Source: CAWDLX01 sp046728155
Lineage (GTDB): Bacteria > Actinomycetota > Actinomycetes > Mycobacteriales > Micromonosporaceae
Assembly (NCBI GenBank): GCA_046728155.1
Contig: JBKPDY010000042.1
Coordinates: forward strand, 1-64,000
DNA: 64,000 nt
Reading direction: 5' to 3'
The notes beneath the pieces were generated by a model. It was not told where the DNA came from. It worked only from the letters and a program-made list of their open reading frames with translations, and ran no database searches. Position numbers and translations under genes: made by a program. Of this stretch, positions 41,542 to 50,367 are shown piece by piece (position 1 is the stretch's first letter; each line of letters begins with the position of its first letter).

Positions 41542-42569
41542 GCCCACTCTCCCATGTGGACCTTCGACGGGCCAGAGTGGCGGCGCAGCTGCTGCACAGA
41601 CCCGACCGACGGCCGGCCGTCGTCGATCTGGTCGGCCGGCTCCTCGCCATCCAGGCACAGGACATCGGCGCAACGCCCCTCGCGTTGCGCGCCCGTGCTC
41701 GGGACCTCACCCTGGCCGACGTCCGGGCCGCTCGGGAAGACCGTTCGGTCGTACGGGCTTGGGGACCGCGCTGCACGCTGCACCTGGTCACCGCGGCGGA
41801 CCTCCCCTGGCTCACCGCGTTACACGTGCCGCAGGCGGTGACCGGATCGATGCGTCGTCTCGCCCAGGAGGGAGTCACCGGCGGCGTGCAGACGCTGGCC
41901 CGCGTCGTCGACCGCGCGCTGGACGGCCAGGGACCGCTGTCCAAAGCAGAGCTGGGTGAGCGGCTCGCCCGGCACGGTGTTCCCGCCAAAGGGCAGGCGA
42001 TCGTGCACATGGCCGTGCTGGGGGCCGCCCATGGCATGGTGGTACTCGGCCCGGACCGGCAGGGCAAGCCGAGCTATGTGCATACCGGCGACTGGATCGG
42101 CCGCCCGTTGGACCTGCGGATCGACCGGCCGGCCGCGCTGGTCGAGCTGGCCCGCCGCTACCTGATGGCGCACGCGCCGGCCGCGCCGGAAGATCTGGCC
42201 GCGTGGTCGGGCCTGCCGCTGGCGGACTGCAGGCAGGCCTTTACCGGAGTCGGCGACGACCTCGTCCGGGTCCAGCCCGGCGATCTGTGGCGGCCGCGAA
42301 CCGCACCCCGGCCGACCCGGGTGCCGGTACGGCTGCTTCCTGCGTACGACGAGTACCTGCTCGGCTGGCGTGACCGATCGCTCATCCTCGACAAGGCGCA
42401 TACTTCGTCCGTGTGGCCGGGTGGGGGAGTGCTCCGACCGACAGTGATGTCCGACGGCCGGATCGTTGGAAGGTGGCGTGGCAACGCGGTGGATCTGTTC
42501 GACGACTGCGACGCGGCCGCGCTGGCGGCGGAACAACGTGACGTGGCCCGGTTCACCGCGACCGCGTGA
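41538..42569 (+). CDS. AlkZ-like winged-helix DNA glycosylase family protein, paralogue 2
   Basis: A 343-residue member of the same HTH_42/AlkZ-like family as 22916-24013. The N-terminus LRRARVAAQLLHRPDRRPAV is followed by LLAIQAQDIGATPLALRARA with the QxQ motif (QAQ). VRAWGPRCTLHLVTAADLPW, LLPAYDEYLLGWRDRS and the late VMSDGRIVGRWRGNAVDLFD are family marks. It starts inside the stop of the recombinase gene. A role in excision of damaged bases is inferred from the AlkZ/YcaQ glycosylases. Confidence 0.82.
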   Translation: MSPLSHVDLRRARVAAQLLHRPDRRPAVVDLVGRLLAIQAQDIGATPLALRARARDLTLADVRAAREDRSVVRAWGPRCTLHLVTAADLPWLTALHVPQAVTGSMRRLAQEGVTGGVQTLARVVDRALDGQGPLSKAELGERLARHGVPAKGQAIVHMAVLGAAHGMVVLGPDRQGKPSYVHTGDWIGRPLDLRIDRPAALVELARRYLMAHAPAAPEDLAAWSGLPLADCRQAFTGVGDDLVRVQPGDLWRPRTAPRPTRVPVRLLPAYDEYLLGWRDRSLILDKAHTSSVWPGGGVLRPTVMSDGRIVGRWRGNAVDLFDDCDAAALAAEQRDVARFTATA

Positions 42570-42581
42570 CCCGAAGCCTAC

Positions 42582-44204
42582 TCAGTGCCCGCGGAACGCT
42601 TCCTCGAGCCACCAGGACGGTCGCACCGAGCTGACCTTCGCGTCCACGACGAGCGGACGCTCGCGCGGGCCGGCCAACCAGTGGGTGACTGCGGCGAGGT
42701 CGTCGAGCGAGCGGACGGTCAGCCCGTCGCAGCCGAAGCCTCGGGCAATGGCGGCCAGATCGGAGTCGGGGAAGCGGACCGTGTCCAGTGGGTACCCGTC
42801 CGGCCCGAAGTGGTGGACCTCGGCGCCGTACGCGGCGTCGTTATAGACCACGACGAGCAACGGCAGCCCGTATCGGACGGCGGTGGTCAGCTCTTGGACC
42901 GACATGAGGAAGCCGCCGTCACCGAGCGCCGCTAGCGTGACCCGGTCGGGACGGGCGACAGCGGCCCCGAGCGCGCTCGCCAGGCCCAGCCCGATCGACT
43001 GGAAGGCCTGCGTGAAGCAGAATCCGGCCGCGTCGGGTACGTCGAGGAACATCGACGGGTACCCCATGAAGTTGCCGGAGTCGATGGCGACCGTGCGCTG
43101 CGCCGGCAGAAGGTCGTCGAGACCGATACTCAGCGTGCGGGGATCGATCCGCCCCTCTCCACCATCGTCCACATAGGGCACCGACCGCCATCGGCCTTCG
43201 GCGGCGATCCGGGCCGCGAGCTCCGGCGTACGCCAGCCCGGCACCGGGTCCAGGGCCGACGTGCAGGCATCGGCGACCGCGGCGATGTCCCCCTGGACTC
43301 CGATGTGGACTGTCCGATTGCGACCGATCGCGGCGGGATCGAGGTCGACCTGCGCGACCACGGCGTCCGGCCCGATCAGCGTGCCGTGCCGGGTGGTCCA
43401 CATGTTCAGGGTGCTGCCCCACGCCACGACCAGATCCGCCTGCCGGATCAGGTTGGCGGCGAGCGGACTGGCGAAGCCGCCGGATACGTCGAGATACCAC
43501 GGATCGCCGGCGAAGAGTCCTTTGGCCGCCGCTGAGGTGGCGAGCAGGGCGCCGCGCCGGTCGGCGAGGTTGGTCAGCGCGGCCCGGGAGGCGTTCGCGC
43601 GTCGAGTCGCTCCGCGACCGGCGATGAATACCGGCCGCCGCGCGACCCGCATGGCATCGGTCAGGGCGCCCACGTCGGGCGGTTCCACAGGTGCGGCCGG
43701 AGGATCGGCCGCCGCCGCGCCGCCGGCTGTTGCGGCCTGTACGTCCAACGGCAGTGCGAGTACGACGGTTGCGCCGGCGTCGGCCGCTCGGCAAGCCGCC
43801 GCTACATCCTCGGCGACATGCGCGGCACGGACCCGCTGGAGCGTCGCGCCGACGGCGGCGGCCAGCGCGGCGAGGTCGATGAAGAAGTTGGCCGCCGGCT
43901 GCGTCGCCTCCGGCGCCAGGACGAGCAGTGGTGTCCGGCTCTTCGCCGCCTCGGTGATGCCGGTCAACGCGTTGGTGATGCCCGGTCCCTGGTGGACGGA
44001 GAGCACCGCCAGCCGCCCCGAGATCCGCGCGTAGGCGTCGGCCATCGTCGCCGCGCCGCCCTCGTGAGCGGTTGCGAAGAAGCGCGCGCCCCCAGCTCGG
44101 AGGGCATTGGTGACATGGAAGTTGCCGCTGCCGACCACGCCGAAGACGTGGTCGACGCCGTGCTCGGCCAACCGCCGGCCAACCTCCTCGGCGACGGTGC
44201 TCAT
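42582..44204 (-). CDS. Thiamine diphosphate-dependent enzyme (acetolactate synthase-like)
   Basis: A 540-residue three-domain ThDP enzyme. The N-terminal Pyr domain has GVVGSGNFHVTNALRAGGAR and the catalytic Glu in FATAHEGGAATMADAYARIS. The central domain carries RPVFIAGRGATRRANASRAA. The C-terminal PP domain has the ThDP motif LAALGDGGFLMSVQELTTAV followed by NDAAYGAEVHHFG. Family members decarboxylate or carboligate 2-oxo acids. It is 22 bases downstream of a cyclase-family hydrolase gene, so both probably act on one substrate, which is unknown. It is not a housekeeping acetolactate synthase: no ilvN or ilvC is adjacent. Confidence 0.85.
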   Translation of the reverse strand: MSTVAEEVGRRLAEHGVDHVFGVVGSGNFHVTNALRAGGARFFATAHEGGAATMADAYARISGRLAVLSVHQGPGITNALTGITEAAKSRTPLLVLAPEATQPAANFFIDLAALAAAVGATLQRVRAAHVAEDVAAACRAADAGATVVLALPLDVQAATAGGAAAADPPAAPVEPPDVGALTDAMRVARRPVFIAGRGATRRANASRAALTNLADRRGALLATSAAAKGLFAGDPWYLDVSGGFASPLAANLIRQADLVVAWGSTLNMWTTRHGTLIGPDAVVAQVDLDPAAIGRNRTVHIGVQGDIAAVADACTSALDPVPGWRTPELAARIAAEGRWRSVPYVDDGGEGRIDPRTLSIGLDDLLPAQRTVAIDSGNFMGYPSMFLDVPDAAGFCFTQAFQSIGLGLASALGAAVARPDRVTLAALGDGGFLMSVQELTTAVRYGLPLLVVVYNDAAYGAEVHHFGPDGYPLDTVRFPDSDLAAIARGFGCDGLTVRSLDDLAAVTHWLAGPRERPLVVDAKVSSVRPSWWLEEAFRGH

Positions 44205-44226
44205 GTCGGCCGCACCACTGTGGGCA

Positions 44227-44988
44227 TCAGCGCTCCACGAGTGCCAGCACCCGGCAAGGACTCCCGGAGCCGTGCACGATCGGCAACGGGCCGGCGATCA
44301 CCACCGCACCGGCCGGAGGCAGGGTGGCGAGGTTCTGCAACTGGGTCAGCCCGAACTTGCCGTTGCCGAGCAGGAACGAGTGACACGGGAACGGCGGGTC
44401 GAAGGAGTGCGCGAGGCCGGCGTCGGTGCCGACCGTCTCCACTCCCACGCCCTGGATCGGCGCCTGTTCGGCCAACCATCGGGCGCAGGCGACCGAGATC
44501 CCCGGCGTGTGTCCACCGTTGGCGTACGCTTCCGGATCGGTGGAACGGGCGTCCCAACCAGTCCGCACGAGCAGCCATCCGCCCTCCGGCAGGGCGACAT
44601 GCTCGGCCTCGAAGGCCTTGATGTGCTCGACCTCCACGAGGAAGTCCGGATCCTGGGCCGCCTGGCCGGTCACGTCAATGACGATCGCGGGCGCGATCAA
44701 CTGACGGGCCGGCACCTGCGATACGTCTGCCTTGTCGCGACCGGAGACCCAGTGGATCGGGGCGTCGAAATGGGTTCCCGTGTGCTCGCCGGTCGAGATG
44801 TTGTTCCAGTACCAGGCCGGTCCACGCTCGTCGTACCGGCTGATCTCCTCCAGTGCGAACTGCCAGGTCTGACCGAGCGGCTCGGGTAGGGCGAGGATCG
44901 GCGTCTGCGATGACAGCGGAGCGGTGAGGTCCACCACCTCGACCGAGCCGGTGGCGATCGCGGCCGTGAGATCGGAGAGCACAGTCAT
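44227..44988 (-). CDS. Cyclase family protein (arylformamidase/KynB-like hydrolase)
   Basis: A 253-residue metal-dependent hydrolase. The hallmark HxGTHxD motif reads GEHTGTHFDAPIHWVSGRDK and supplies the metal ligands. VVDLTAPLSSQTPILALPEP at the N-terminus and SFDPPFPCHSFLLGNGKFGL at the C-terminus fit the family, which includes kynurenine formamidase and isatin hydrolase. It is encoded just upstream of the ThDP enzyme on the same strand. The substrate is not predictable; hydrolysis of a cyclic or N-acyl precursor is the family chemistry. Start is ATG 44988. Confidence 0.87.
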   Translation of the reverse strand: MTVLSDLTAAIATGSVEVVDLTAPLSSQTPILALPEPLGQTWQFALEEISRYDERGPAWYWNNISTGEHTGTHFDAPIHWVSGRDKADVSQVPARQLIAPAIVIDVTGQAAQDPDFLVEVEHIKAFEAEHVALPEGGWLLVRTGWDARSTDPEAYANGGHTPGISVACARWLAEQAPIQGVGVETVGTDAGLAHSFDPPFPCHSFLLGNGKFGLTQLQNLATLPPAGAVVIAGPLPIVHGSGSPCRVLALVER

Positions 44989-45127
44989 ACGGCGAACCGT
45001 ATCGCCGGCGGGTGGGGACAGTCGAGGGCAGCACTGGTCAAGCGCGGTGTCAGCACCGGAGTCAAGCGTGGTGCAGCGCGGACGCCGTACTCGACGAGAT
45101 ACGTTGGACTGTCCGGGCGAACTGTCA

Positions 45128-46273
45128 TCACGCCCCGGCAAGGTGGTCGAGCAGTGCCCGTCCGATCTCCTCGACATCGTCGGCCGACAATGCGGTGGCG
45201 GGCTCGCCGACGGTGATCTCCGTCATCGCCAGGCCGGTCGGCGGTTGGTCCGACCAACCGTACGCGAACCACGTCTTCTGGTCCTCGGCGAGGACGAGCG
45301 CCGCCTCGTTGAGCCGTTCGGCCGGGTGCGGCAGCCAGAGCTGGAACTGATGGGTGTGCGGTGGCCAGGGATGTACGCGTGCGCCCGGTAGCCGGGTCAA
45401 GGCGTCGGCGACGGTCCGAGCATGCTCCACGTAGGACGGCAACCGAGGCAGCACCGTCTCCAGACCGTTGAGCGCGGCCAGGGCTGCCGGCCACTGCTGG
45501 AACACATTGCCGCCGTATCGATGCCGCCAGGCCCGGCCCTCAGCCACGAGGTACCCCGGCCCGGCCACGGCCGCGCCGGCGATGCCCTCAAGGCTCTTGT
45601 AGAACGAGACGTAGACCGAGTCGGCCAACTCCGCGATCGAGGCGAGGTTCTGTCCGAAGTGGAGTGTGGTCTCCCACAGACGAGCCCCGTCGAAGTGCAC
45701 TTTGGCGCCGCGCGACCGGGCGACGGCGACGACATCGACGAGCTCGTCCCAGGTGGGTAGAAGATACCCGGCGTCGCGCAGCGGAAGTTCGAGCGTCAGC
45801 GTGCCGTACGGCTCATCCACCGCCCGCACGTCGCCAGCCGTGGGTGGCCTCGGCTCACGGGTCGGCGCCACTGTACGCAGACCGGTTAGGACGCTGAGCG
45901 CTTGCCGCTCGTGTACGAGCGGATGGCTCATCGGATGCATCGCGATCGTTGGGTTGCCTGTGCGCTCCGCCCAACACCTCAGCGCCACCTGTTGCGCCTG
46001 GGTGCCGGTCGGGAAGAACACCGCCGCCGGCTTGCCCAGCAGGACGGCCACCCTGTCCTCGAGCTGGGCGACTATGCCGTCGCCGTACATGTCGGCCCGC
46101 GTATCCAGGTCGACCGGCGCCTGCATCAGCGCGGAGAGGCGCTCACCGATCGTCAGCGGCCGTCCGCCGGAGAGCCGGCGAACGCAGCCGCGGGAGGCGA
46201 GCCAACGCCGTTCGTCCTTGGCCCGCTGCTCAGCCTCGGGATCCGCGACCGAGTCCGTCTTCGGATCAGCCAC
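45128..46273 (-). CDS. Threonine aldolase-like beta-eliminating lyase (PLP)
   Basis: A 381-residue fold-type I PLP enzyme of the threonine aldolase/beta-eliminating lyase group. Recognisable parts are DMYGDGIVAQLEDRVAVLLG, AVFFPTGTQAQQVALRCWAE, HFDGARLWETTLHFGQ (the PLP-ring Asp and substrate Arg) and SVYVSFYKSLEGIAGAAVAG with the Schiff-base Lys. It would cleave a beta-hydroxy amino acid to glycine and an aldehyde. The GTG start at 46273 overlaps the end of the AidB-like gene by eight bases, so they share a transcript. An N-terminal extension of about 45 residues is longer than usual. Confidence 0.85.
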   Translation of the reverse strand: MADPKTDSVADPEAEQRAKDERRWLASRGCVRRLSGGRPLTIGERLSALMQAPVDLDTRADMYGDGIVAQLEDRVAVLLGKPAAVFFPTGTQAQQVALRCWAERTGNPTIAMHPMSHPLVHERQALSVLTGLRTVAPTREPRPPTAGDVRAVDEPYGTLTLELPLRDAGYLLPTWDELVDVVAVARSRGAKVHFDGARLWETTLHFGQNLASIAELADSVYVSFYKSLEGIAGAAVAGPGYLVAEGRAWRHRYGGNVFQQWPAALAALNGLETVLPRLPSYVEHARTVADALTRLPGARVHPWPPHTHQFQLWLPHPAERLNEAALVLAEDQKTWFAYGWSDQPPTGLAMTEITVGEPATALSADDVEEIGRALLDHLAGA

Positions 46274-47984
46274 AGAGCACCTCGAACGAGCGATGCGCGT
46301 CGACGGCCGTTTCATCGGCCGTCAGTCTCGCCCGCCCCCAGAGTTCGGCGGCCACCTGGGTCGCCTCGTCACCGGTCACGGCGGCGTGTTCGACCAGTAT
46401 CGCCAGGGCGAGCGCGTGCCCCATCGTCAACGCCAGATGCCGCGCACCCGCTTGCACCCCGGGGTCCTGTGGTTGCGCCGCCGCGGCCGGCAACGCGTGC
46501 ATGAGGAAGAAGCGGGCGGCTCGCAGCCCGTCCACCGCGCCGCCGATCAGCATGCCCGAGGCCTGGGACGTAGCGTCGTCCAGCCGGGCGATGAAACCCT
46601 CGCCCAACCGAGGCTCGCGGGCCAGCGCGCGGACAACGTCGACCGCGAGGACGTTGGTGGTGCCCTCCCAGATCGGCAGGACCTGCGCGTCGCGCAAAAG
46701 CCGGGGAAGCCCGGTGTCCTCGACGTACCCGGCGCCGCCGAAGCACTCCAGGTACTCGCTGGCCGACGCCACGGCCAGCTTGCCGGTCGTAAGCTTCGCC
46801 AGGGGGGCGGCCAGGCGCAGTTCGGACTCGGCCACCGGGTCTTCGTCGACCTCGACCCGACCGAGCAGTTCGAAGGAGTGCGCGGCGAGGGCGTACGCCG
46901 CGTGAGCGTCCACCGCGAGGGTGGCCAACGTCGTGCGGTGCAAAGGGTTGCGCGCCAGCGGTCCACCGGCGACGCTGCGGGCGCCGGCGAACGCGCGGGC
47001 GTAGGCGAGCCCGCGACGCATCCCCGCCGCCGCGGCGGCGGCATTGTGCAACCGGGTCACGACGACGAGCGTCATCATTCGCGCCAGGCCGCCGGTCGAA
47101 GGGTCGCCCACCGGCAGCGCGTACGCGTCGGTCAGGCCAACCTCGGCCGTGGGTAGGGCCCGGGTGCCCAGCTTGTCCTTGAGCCGGTGCAGGGTGATGC
47201 CTGGCGCCGGCGCGTCGGGAGCGGAGGTGCCGTCGGACAGCGGCGAGTCGGCCGCGTACCGGGGGATCAGAAACGGCGCAAGGCCTCTGCTCCCTGGTAT
47301 GCCCGAGTCGGGACGTACCAGAGCGATGGCCATCGCGGAGTCAATCGCCGAACAGAACCATTTCTCGCCCCGCACCCGCCAGGAGCCATCAGTGGCAGGC
47401 CGGCACGTGGTCGTCGCCCGGCCGACGTCGGAGCCACCCTGGGACTCCGTCATCCACTGTCCACTCGTGACGGCGAGGGAGGGATCGGTCGACAACAGGC
47501 GAGGCAGCCACGCCAGCTTCGTCTCACTATCCACATCGGAGCGTGACAACAACGCGGCGGCGCCGTCAGCCATCGCCACCGGGCAGGTGAACGTCGCGGA
47601 TTCGGGCCCGTACAGGTGCAGCAGGGCGTGCTGGACTACGCGGGCGCGTGACCCCCATCGCCGCCGCGCCTCTCGCTGATAGGGGAGTGACACGAGCGCA
47701 TGCTCCGCGGCCGCGACGCGCAGCCGCTCCCAGCCTCCGCTCAGCTCCACCCGATCGACGCGGCCGCCCCACCCGTCGTAGCGGTGCAGGACGGGAGGGT
47801 GGGCCTCGGCGTCACGATGAGCCGTCCGCAGCTGGCCCATCACCTCGGCCGCCAGTGCCTTCAGCGGCGCCTCCGCGGCCGCGAACCCCTCGTCGCCGAG
47901 GAGTCTGCGAAGCCAGGACAGCAGAACCGGATCTTCCGCGTACACGTCCGGGAGGGTGGGGGCCGGCTGGACGAAACGGGGCAT
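46266..47984 (-). CDS. AidB-like acyl-CoA dehydrogenase family protein
   Basis: A 572-residue protein, longer than classical acyl-CoA dehydrogenases and matching the AidB subgroup. The FAD-domain motif is GQWMTESQGGSDVGRATTTC, then VRGEKWFCSAIDSAMAIALV. The C-terminal half has EYLECFGGAGYVEDTGLPRL and LPIWEGTTNVLAVDVVRALA with the Glu. A further helical domain follows. E. coli AidB protects DNA during alkylation stress and binds DNA; whether this protein does so is not clear. It is encoded directly upstream of the aldolase-like gene with overlap. Confidence 0.87.
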   Translation of the reverse strand: MPRFVQPAPTLPDVYAEDPVLLSWLRRLLGDEGFAAAEAPLKALAAEVMGQLRTAHRDAEAHPPVLHRYDGWGGRVDRVELSGGWERLRVAAAEHALVSLPYQREARRRWGSRARVVQHALLHLYGPESATFTCPVAMADGAAALLSRSDVDSETKLAWLPRLLSTDPSLAVTSGQWMTESQGGSDVGRATTTCRPATDGSWRVRGEKWFCSAIDSAMAIALVRPDSGIPGSRGLAPFLIPRYAADSPLSDGTSAPDAPAPGITLHRLKDKLGTRALPTAEVGLTDAYALPVGDPSTGGLARMMTLVVVTRLHNAAAAAAGMRRGLAYARAFAGARSVAGGPLARNPLHRTTLATLAVDAHAAYALAAHSFELLGRVEVDEDPVAESELRLAAPLAKLTTGKLAVASASEYLECFGGAGYVEDTGLPRLLRDAQVLPIWEGTTNVLAVDVVRALAREPRLGEGFIARLDDATSQASGMLIGGAVDGLRAARFFLMHALPAAAAQPQDPGVQAGARHLALTMGHALALAILVEHAAVTGDEATQVAAELWGRARLTADETAVDAHRSFEVLCG

Positions 47985-48218
47985 GACCTCAGTCTGCCCC
48001 GTCCCGGTTGGCTGCGCTCGCCGCGGGGCCGGGCCCGAGATCGCCGTGACGGCGACACCTCGACCTGGATCCGGGCGACCTCGTCCGCAAGTTCGAAGCG
48101 GCGACGACCGGACGGAACCACTCGGTGCGGACGTCCGGAGCCAGCCCGAACGCAAACACATCCACATCATGGGGTCGACCAGTTCGACTTGGCGCAGTCC
48201 AGACGATCCGGGTGCGGA

Positions 48219-48785
48219 TCACGTCGAGCCGGTCTCCGAACGTACGATGTACCCGATCAGCATCTCGAGTCGTGCGTCGACGCGGTCGAAGCCACGCTTC
48301 GTGGCCACCTCAAGGCGACCCAGCTGGCCCTTGGTCTCGGCCATGTCGGTCTTCAACCCAGCCACATCCGTCTTCACTTCCGCCATGTCGGTCTTCAGGC
48401 CGGCCACATCCGTCTTCACCGCGGCCATGTCGGTCTTCAGGCCAGCCACATCCGTCTTCACCTCCGCCATGTCGGTCTTCAGGCCGGCCACATCCGTCTT
48501 CACCTCGGCCATGTCGGTCTTCAGCCCAGCCACATCCGTCTTCACCTCGGCCATGTCGGTCTTCAAGACGGCGACGTCGGTCTTCACCTCGGCCATGTCA
48601 GTCTTCAGCCCAGCCACATCCGTCTTCACCTCGGCCATGTCGGTCTTCAAGACGGCGACATCGCCTTCGAGCCGGTCAAACCTGGCATCGATGTGGGCCT
48701 GTCCCCGGACGATGAGGTCGCCGACCTGGCGCCACAGTCCAGCGGCGTCCCCATTGATCCATGGCGCCGGTTCCTGGGTCCCCAC
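48219..48785 (-). CDS. Heptad-repeat coiled-coil protein built from 14-residue units
   Basis: A 188-residue protein. After a short head (WRQVGDLIVRGQAHIDARFD) the residues from about 47 to 155 are eight near-perfect copies of KTDMAEVKTDVAGL, a double heptad with hydrophobic a/d positions, forming one long coiled coil. The tail KGQLGRLEVATKRGFDRVDA then RLEMLIGYIVRSE resembles the ends of small phage- or fibre-like coiled-coil proteins. GTG 48785 and TTG 48791 are both possible starts behind GGAGG. The repeat is visible at DNA level (48339-48647). Function is unknown. Confidence 0.72.
   Translation of the reverse strand: MGTQEPAPWINGDAAGLWRQVGDLIVRGQAHIDARFDRLEGDVAVLKTDMAEVKTDVAGLKTDMAEVKTDVAVLKTDMAEVKTDVAGLKTDMAEVKTDVAGLKTDMAEVKTDVAGLKTDMAAVKTDVAGLKTDMAEVKTDVAGLKTDMAETKGQLGRLEVATKRGFDRVDARLEMLIGYIVRSETGST
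48339..48647 (-). repeat. Tandem 42-bp repeat array, about seven and a half units
   Basis: The DNA encoding KTDMAEVKTDVAGL is repeated with a 42-bp period; each unit is itself two related 21-bp halves (ATGTCGGTCTTCA and ACATCCGTCTTCA on the plus strand). Differences are mostly third-codon changes. Such arrays vary in copy number by slippage. Confidence 0.9.
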
Positions 48786-48905
48786 AGTCAATGCCCCTCC
48801 CCGCGATTTCACGTCGACGCAACCATAGACCACCGCCAACCCCTGACGGCAAGCCCACGCGTCAGCCTGTGGATAACTTCAGTGGCGGTTCCACGACCAG
48901 CGCCA

Positions 48906-48916
48906 TCCACTGTGGA
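48906..48916. repeat. TCCACWGTGGA palindrome, copy 4
   Basis: TCCACTGTGGA, intergenic, just beyond the stop of the UMF1-like transporter gene. Confidence 0.7.
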
Positions 48917-48931
48917 GGACAGTCGCGTGCC

Positions 48932-50344
48932 CTACACAACCCGTGGCGGCACATTGCCAGCGGCCACGATCGCCCGCCGCATCGGGATGAGGGCGAGCGC
49001 GATGAACCCGGCGATGAAGAAGACGACCAGCGAGATGATCGCGTACTGGTACGAGCCGGTGGCCGAGAAGATGATCCCGAACAGGGCCGGCCCGAGCCAG
49101 CTCGTCCCCTTGTCGGAGATCTCGTAGAGGCCGAAGTACTCGCCCTCCTTGCCGTGCGGGATGAGCTGGCTGAACAACGAGCGGCTCAAGGCCTGGCTAC
49201 CGCCGAGGACGAGACCGAGCAGCAGACCGAGCGCCATGAAGTAGAGGTTGGCCCTGGCGCCGACCTCGGAGTGCTTCGGCAGGAAGTAGGCGACGCCGAC
49301 GACGATCACCCAGACCACGAGGCTGCCGAGCACCGTCTTCCACGCGCCGTAAGCCCTGGCCAGCCGACCGAGCAGCAGCGCACCGCCGAAGGCCAGGAAC
49401 TGGACGAGCAGGATCGTCTGGATCTGGATGCCCTGCGCCAGGCCCAGATACTTGTCGGCGTAGACGCTCGCCATCGTGATGACCGTCTGGATGCCGTCGT
49501 TGTAGATCAAGTACGCGATCAGGAAGTAGAAGGTCAGCTTGTACGTGAACAGGTGGCGAAGCGTATGACCCAGCTGGCGGAACCCGTCGGTCAGCACGTT
49601 GCCCTGTTCCTCGCCGGCCACCGCTGGCCGGTTCCGCAACCGGGCCAGCGGCAGTGACGTGAACACTGCCCACCAGACACCGGCCGAGACGATGCTCCAG
49701 CGTGCGATCAGGCCTTTGTCGGCGTTGTCGCCCTGAATGATGATCGGCACGAGGTTGAGCAGGAGCAATAGCCCGCCGCCGATGTAGCCGATGGCCCAGC
49801 CGATGCTGGAGACCGAGTCTCGCTTGTCCGGTGGGGCGATCTGCGGGAGGAACGAGTTGTACACGACCACGCTCGCCCCAAAGGCGATGTTGGCCACGAT
49901 GAACAGCACCGCGCCGAGCAGCCAGCGGGTGCCGGTCAGGAAGATCAGTCCGATCGTGGCGCCGGCGCCGACGTACGCCAGCAGGGCCAGCAGCTGCTTC
50001 TTGCTCGACGACCGGTCGGCGATGGCCCCGGTGACCGGCAGGACGAGAACCTGAAGGATCACCGACAGCGAGACCGCGTACGGGTAGACCGACCCGGGCA
50101 GCACCTGGACGCCGAAGACGTGGAACAGCGGGGTGGCGCAGTCGCTGTCCGTGCCGGTTGGACAGTTGGCCGCCCGCTCGGCGACCGACGTCAGGTACGG
50201 GCCGAGGAAGACCGAGATGACCGTCGTCGAGAAGGCGGAGTTCGCCCAGTCGTAGAAGTACCAGCCAACGCGCTCCCGCCGGGTACTGACGGGCTGTTCC
50301 TCGGTGGCGGCGAGGGCATCGGTCGTGGAGATGGGGACGGACAT
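48932..50344 (-). CDS. MFS transporter, UMF1/Atg22-like
   Basis: A 470-residue membrane protein with about 12 helices. The family opening WYFYDWANSAFSTTVISVFL is diagnostic of the UMF1 (Atg22-like) major facilitators. Other marks are TGAIADRSSSKKQLLALLAY, FLPQIAPPDKRDSVSSIGWA and FYFLIAYLIYNDGIQTVITM. The yeast relative exports amino acids from the vacuole; the bacterial substrate is unknown. Start is ATG 50344. It lies 24 bases downstream of the glycerophosphodiesterase gene on the same strand, so the two may be co-transcribed. Confidence 0.92.
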   Translation of the reverse strand: MSVPISTTDALAATEEQPVSTRRERVGWYFYDWANSAFSTTVISVFLGPYLTSVAERAANCPTGTDSDCATPLFHVFGVQVLPGSVYPYAVSLSVILQVLVLPVTGAIADRSSSKKQLLALLAYVGAGATIGLIFLTGTRWLLGAVLFIVANIAFGASVVVYNSFLPQIAPPDKRDSVSSIGWAIGYIGGGLLLLLNLVPIIIQGDNADKGLIARWSIVSAGVWWAVFTSLPLARLRNRPAVAGEEQGNVLTDGFRQLGHTLRHLFTYKLTFYFLIAYLIYNDGIQTVITMASVYADKYLGLAQGIQIQTILLVQFLAFGGALLLGRLARAYGAWKTVLGSLVVWVIVVGVAYFLPKHSEVGARANLYFMALGLLLGLVLGGSQALSRSLFSQLIPHGKEGEYFGLYEISDKGTSWLGPALFGIIFSATGSYQYAIISLVVFFIAGFIALALIPMRRAIVAAGNVPPRVV

Positions 50345-50367
50345 ACCGGTCTCTCTTCTGGTCGGGA

